A DNA stretch of 7,768 bases from Citricoccus sp. WCRC_4 (GTDB lineage Bacteria; Actinomycetota; Actinomycetes; Actinomycetales; Micrococcaceae): contig JAPFFX010000046.1 in assembly GCA_026645375.1 (NCBI GenBank), positions 1-7,768 of the forward strand. Reading direction: 5' to 3'. Numbering within the stretch: position 1 is the stretch's first letter; every line of letters begins with the position of its first letter. The position numbers and the translations under genes were made by a program. Positions 6,131-7,768 of this stretch are shown in pieces. A model generated the notes under the pieces. That model was not told the DNA's origin and did not search any database. It saw nothing but the letters and a program-made list of their open reading frames with translations.

Positions 6131-7738
6131 GTGCGCGCCGCGCTGCGGCGCCTCATCAATCAGGGTTTGGCCTCGGGGGTCGAGATCGGCCACCTCGTTC
6201 CGCAGGAAATCCAGAACAGCTGGCGGCGATCGATCTCTCTGCAGGTGGACCCTGCCGGCCAGCCGCGCGTCGAGGACATCGGTGCCCGCGAAGACTTGAT
6301 TCGGTCGGCCGGTGATCGGGTCATGAACCGCTGGTACGCCTCCCTGTCCGATACCCGGACTACCCTGCTGCTCGGCAATGCCCAAGGGCAAATAGTCTGG
6401 AAACGCACCGTGGACGCGCGGGACCGTCGCGCCCTCGACGGTGTAGGCGTGGTCGAGGGCAGCGACTTCTCCGAGGGCTCGACGGGGACCAACGGGCTGG
6501 GCACCTCCATTGAGGCGCGGTCCCCCATCCTGGTCCGCGGCGGGGAACACTACCTGGAATCGTTGCGGGAGGTCGCCTGCGCTGCCGCCCCGGTGATTCA
6601 TCCCCTGACCGGCCGGATCATCGGATCGGTGTCACTGACCGCGGCCGCGGAACAGGCCAATGACTACATGGTCACTATCGCTCGACAGGCCAGCCAGGAG
6701 ATCGCCGACTTCGTGCTCGAAGGCGCCAACAGCAGGGACGTGGCCCTGGCTCGAGCCTTCCGGAGAGCCCGAACCGGACGCCGGGGTGTACTGGTGATGA
6801 ACCGGGACACGGTGATGAGCGATCTGCCCGCCCTGTCCACCCTGGACGGGGAAGCCCAGGCGCAGATCTGGGACCAGCTGATCCCCCGCCTCGGGGCCGG
6901 TGAGGAGCGAACATTCCACCTGGCCGATCTGGGCGTGTCCGCGCTGGTCCGCAACGTCGGCCGACCGGCGGACCCGGTCCTGGAACTACAGCTGAGCTCA
7001 CCGCTGGAGGCCCCGGCCCGGCATGCCGCAACCGGGCCGGGTCGCACCGCCGCTATCGAGCCGGTGGTGGCACCCCCGGCCCCGGACGACGCCGACGAGG
7101 CGGTCGCCACCTGGTGGGCAGCCCTGAATCGACACGCCGCTGAGCAGCCTGGCGCAGAGTTGGCGATCCCGGTGCCGCGGGGCTCCGATGGCGCCGAGTG
7201 GGTGCGTCGATGGTCGATCGCCTCGGCGCGTCCGGCGCACACCGTCGGCGCCTCCGGTGAGCCAGCGCAGGACCGGCCTGGCAATGGGCCACCCGAGCAG
7301 GGGCCAGGAAGCGCGGCGCCGGCGTTCCCGCCCCTGCTGCGTCGACGCGCTGCACTGGCCGACCTGGCACGCCGACTTCACCAGGGCGGCGGTCCCCCAC
7401 CGCGGTTCACGGCCGAGGCCCTCGGTGCGCTGCTGTCCTGGAGCTGGCCCGGTGATCTGGAGGAACTCGCCGACCTCGTGGCCGGCCTGCCCCGGACAAG
7501 CCCCGGTAGCTGGACGGTGGACGTGCAGGACCTGCCTGCCCACTTCTCGGCAGCGCCGCGTCGAGAACTCTCCCGGTGGGAGCAGGGCGAACGCGATTCC
7601 ATGCTCGAGGCGCTGGCGGAGGCCGGCGGCAACAAGTCCGATGCCGCCACGCTGCTGGGCATCGGCCGCACCACCCTGTACCGCAAACTACGGGCCCTCT
7701 CCATCGACCAGCGCCAGATCGACGCGCTGACGCGCTGA
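6131..7738 (+). CDS. GAF/Fis-type transcriptional regulator (AcoR-like) without an AAA+ sigma-54 domain
   Basis: Probable activator of the divergent BVMO operon. 535 residues from GTG 6131. Seen: an N-terminal segment ending in EIQNSWRRS (26-34), typical of AcoR-like regulators; a GAF sensor domain at about 65-195 with the signature EGSTGTNGLGTSIEAR (115-130); a probable PAS-like segment at about 200-290 (VLVMNRDTVMSD 220-231); a Pro/Ala/Gly-rich linker at about 293-400; a remnant resembling the AAA+ lid of NtrC proteins, PPLLRRRAAL (400-409) and FTAEALGALLSWSWPGDLEELADLV (426-450); and a Fis-type helix-turn-helix at 491-524 (GGNKSDAATLLGIGRTTLYRKL, 499-520). No Walker A, Walker B or GAFTGA motif is present, so it cannot work as a sigma-54 activator. 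GTG 6131 is the first possible start after an in-frame stop and has no ribosome binding site; the true start may be ATG 6099 with a one-base disruption. Effector unknown, perhaps the ketone. Confidence 0.85.
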   Translation: MRAALRRLINQGLASGVEIGHLVPQEIQNSWRRSISLQVDPAGQPRVEDIGAREDLIRSAGDRVMNRWYASLSDTRTTLLLGNAQGQIVWKRTVDARDRRALDGVGVVEGSDFSEGSTGTNGLGTSIEARSPILVRGGEHYLESLREVACAAAPVIHPLTGRIIGSVSLTAAAEQANDYMVTIARQASQEIADFVLEGANSRDVALARAFRRARTGRRGVLVMNRDTVMSDLPALSTLDGEAQAQIWDQLIPRLGAGEERTFHLADLGVSALVRNVGRPADPVLELQLSSPLEAPARHAATGPGRTAAIEPVVAPPAPDDADEAVATWWAALNRHAAEQPGAELAIPVPRGSDGAEWVRRWSIASARPAHTVGASGEPAQDRPGNGPPEQGPGSAAPAFPPLLRRRAALADLARRLHQGGGPPPRFTAEALGALLSWSWPGDLEELADLVAGLPRTSPGSWTVDVQDLPAHFSAAPRRELSRWEQGERDSMLEALAEAGGNKSDAATLLGIGRTTLYRKLRALSIDQRQIDALTR

Positions 7739-7768
7739 CCACCTCGGCGTCACGCGCCAAAGTGTTCC
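7739..7768. other. Sequence after the regulator, no gene; contains a GTGTTCC half-site
   Basis: Thirty bases with no start signal and no terminator-like stem with a T run. The last seven bases, GTGTTCC (7762-7768), equal the left arm of the inverted repeat at 5954-5972. CCAAAGTG (7757-7764) is the reverse complement of 5960-5967, the overlapping spacer and right-arm start. A second copy of the operator may continue past the window edge. Confidence 0.25.

Noticed and set aside
7746..7757. Possible terminator stem after the regulator stop
   Set aside because: Only about four G/C pairs can form and there is no T run; not enough to call.
1..7768. CRISPR arrays, insertion sequences, tRNA or rRNA genes, riboswitches
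   Set aside because: No regularly spaced repeats, transposase, terminal inverted repeats, cloverleaf or known leader fold were seen; coding sequence covers almost the whole window.

Overview
The window is high-GC DNA with tightly packed genes and strong G/C bias at third codon positions. An NtrC/AcoR-like regulator without a sigma-54 ATPase domain, together with an actinobacterial style of catabolic operon, suggests an actinomycete (Actinomycetota). This rests on composition and gene content only; no rRNA or other marker gene is present.

Layout. Five genes lie head-to-tail on the minus strand and read, in transcription order from right to left: a type I Baeyer-Villiger monooxygenase (BVMO) very like cyclohexanone monooxygenase (4209-5855), a Sad/YneI-type semialdehyde dehydrogenase (2778-4166), a 3-hydroxyacyl-CoA dehydrogenase (1877-2773), a family III (CaiB/BaiF) CoA-transferase (618-1838) and an acyl-CoA dehydrogenase that runs off the left edge (1-536). 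Gaps between genes are 42, 4, 38 (26 if the longer CoA-transferase start is used) and 81 bases, so they look like one operon. A 243-base divergent control region (5856-6098) separates the BVMO from a plus-strand GAF/Fis-type regulator (6131-7738). The last 30 bases contain no gene.

Logic. The set reads as a catabolic module for a ketone. The BVMO inserts oxygen next to the carbonyl to give an ester or lactone. After hydrolysis and alcohol oxidation (no esterase, lactonase or alcohol dehydrogenase is seen here) the aldehyde dehydrogenase makes the acid. The CoA-transferase activates it, and the acyl-CoA dehydrogenase and 3-hydroxyacyl-CoA dehydrogenase carry out beta-oxidation steps. The chemistry resembles the known cyclohexanone-to-adipate and cyclopentanone-to-glutarate routes. 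However, the acyl-CoA dehydrogenase lacks the carboxylate-binding Arg/Ser of glutaryl-CoA dehydrogenase, so the real substrate is open.

Main points for a second look: an apparent frameshift at the 5' end of the regulator gene, where a good ATG and ribosome binding site lie in a different frame; loss of the AAA+ domain from the regulator; a 19-bp inverted repeat in the divergent region, one arm of which recurs at the right edge; and the conflict between the semialdehyde dehydrogenase and acyl-CoA dehydrogenase specificities. No mobile element, CRISPR array, tRNA or rRNA was seen.
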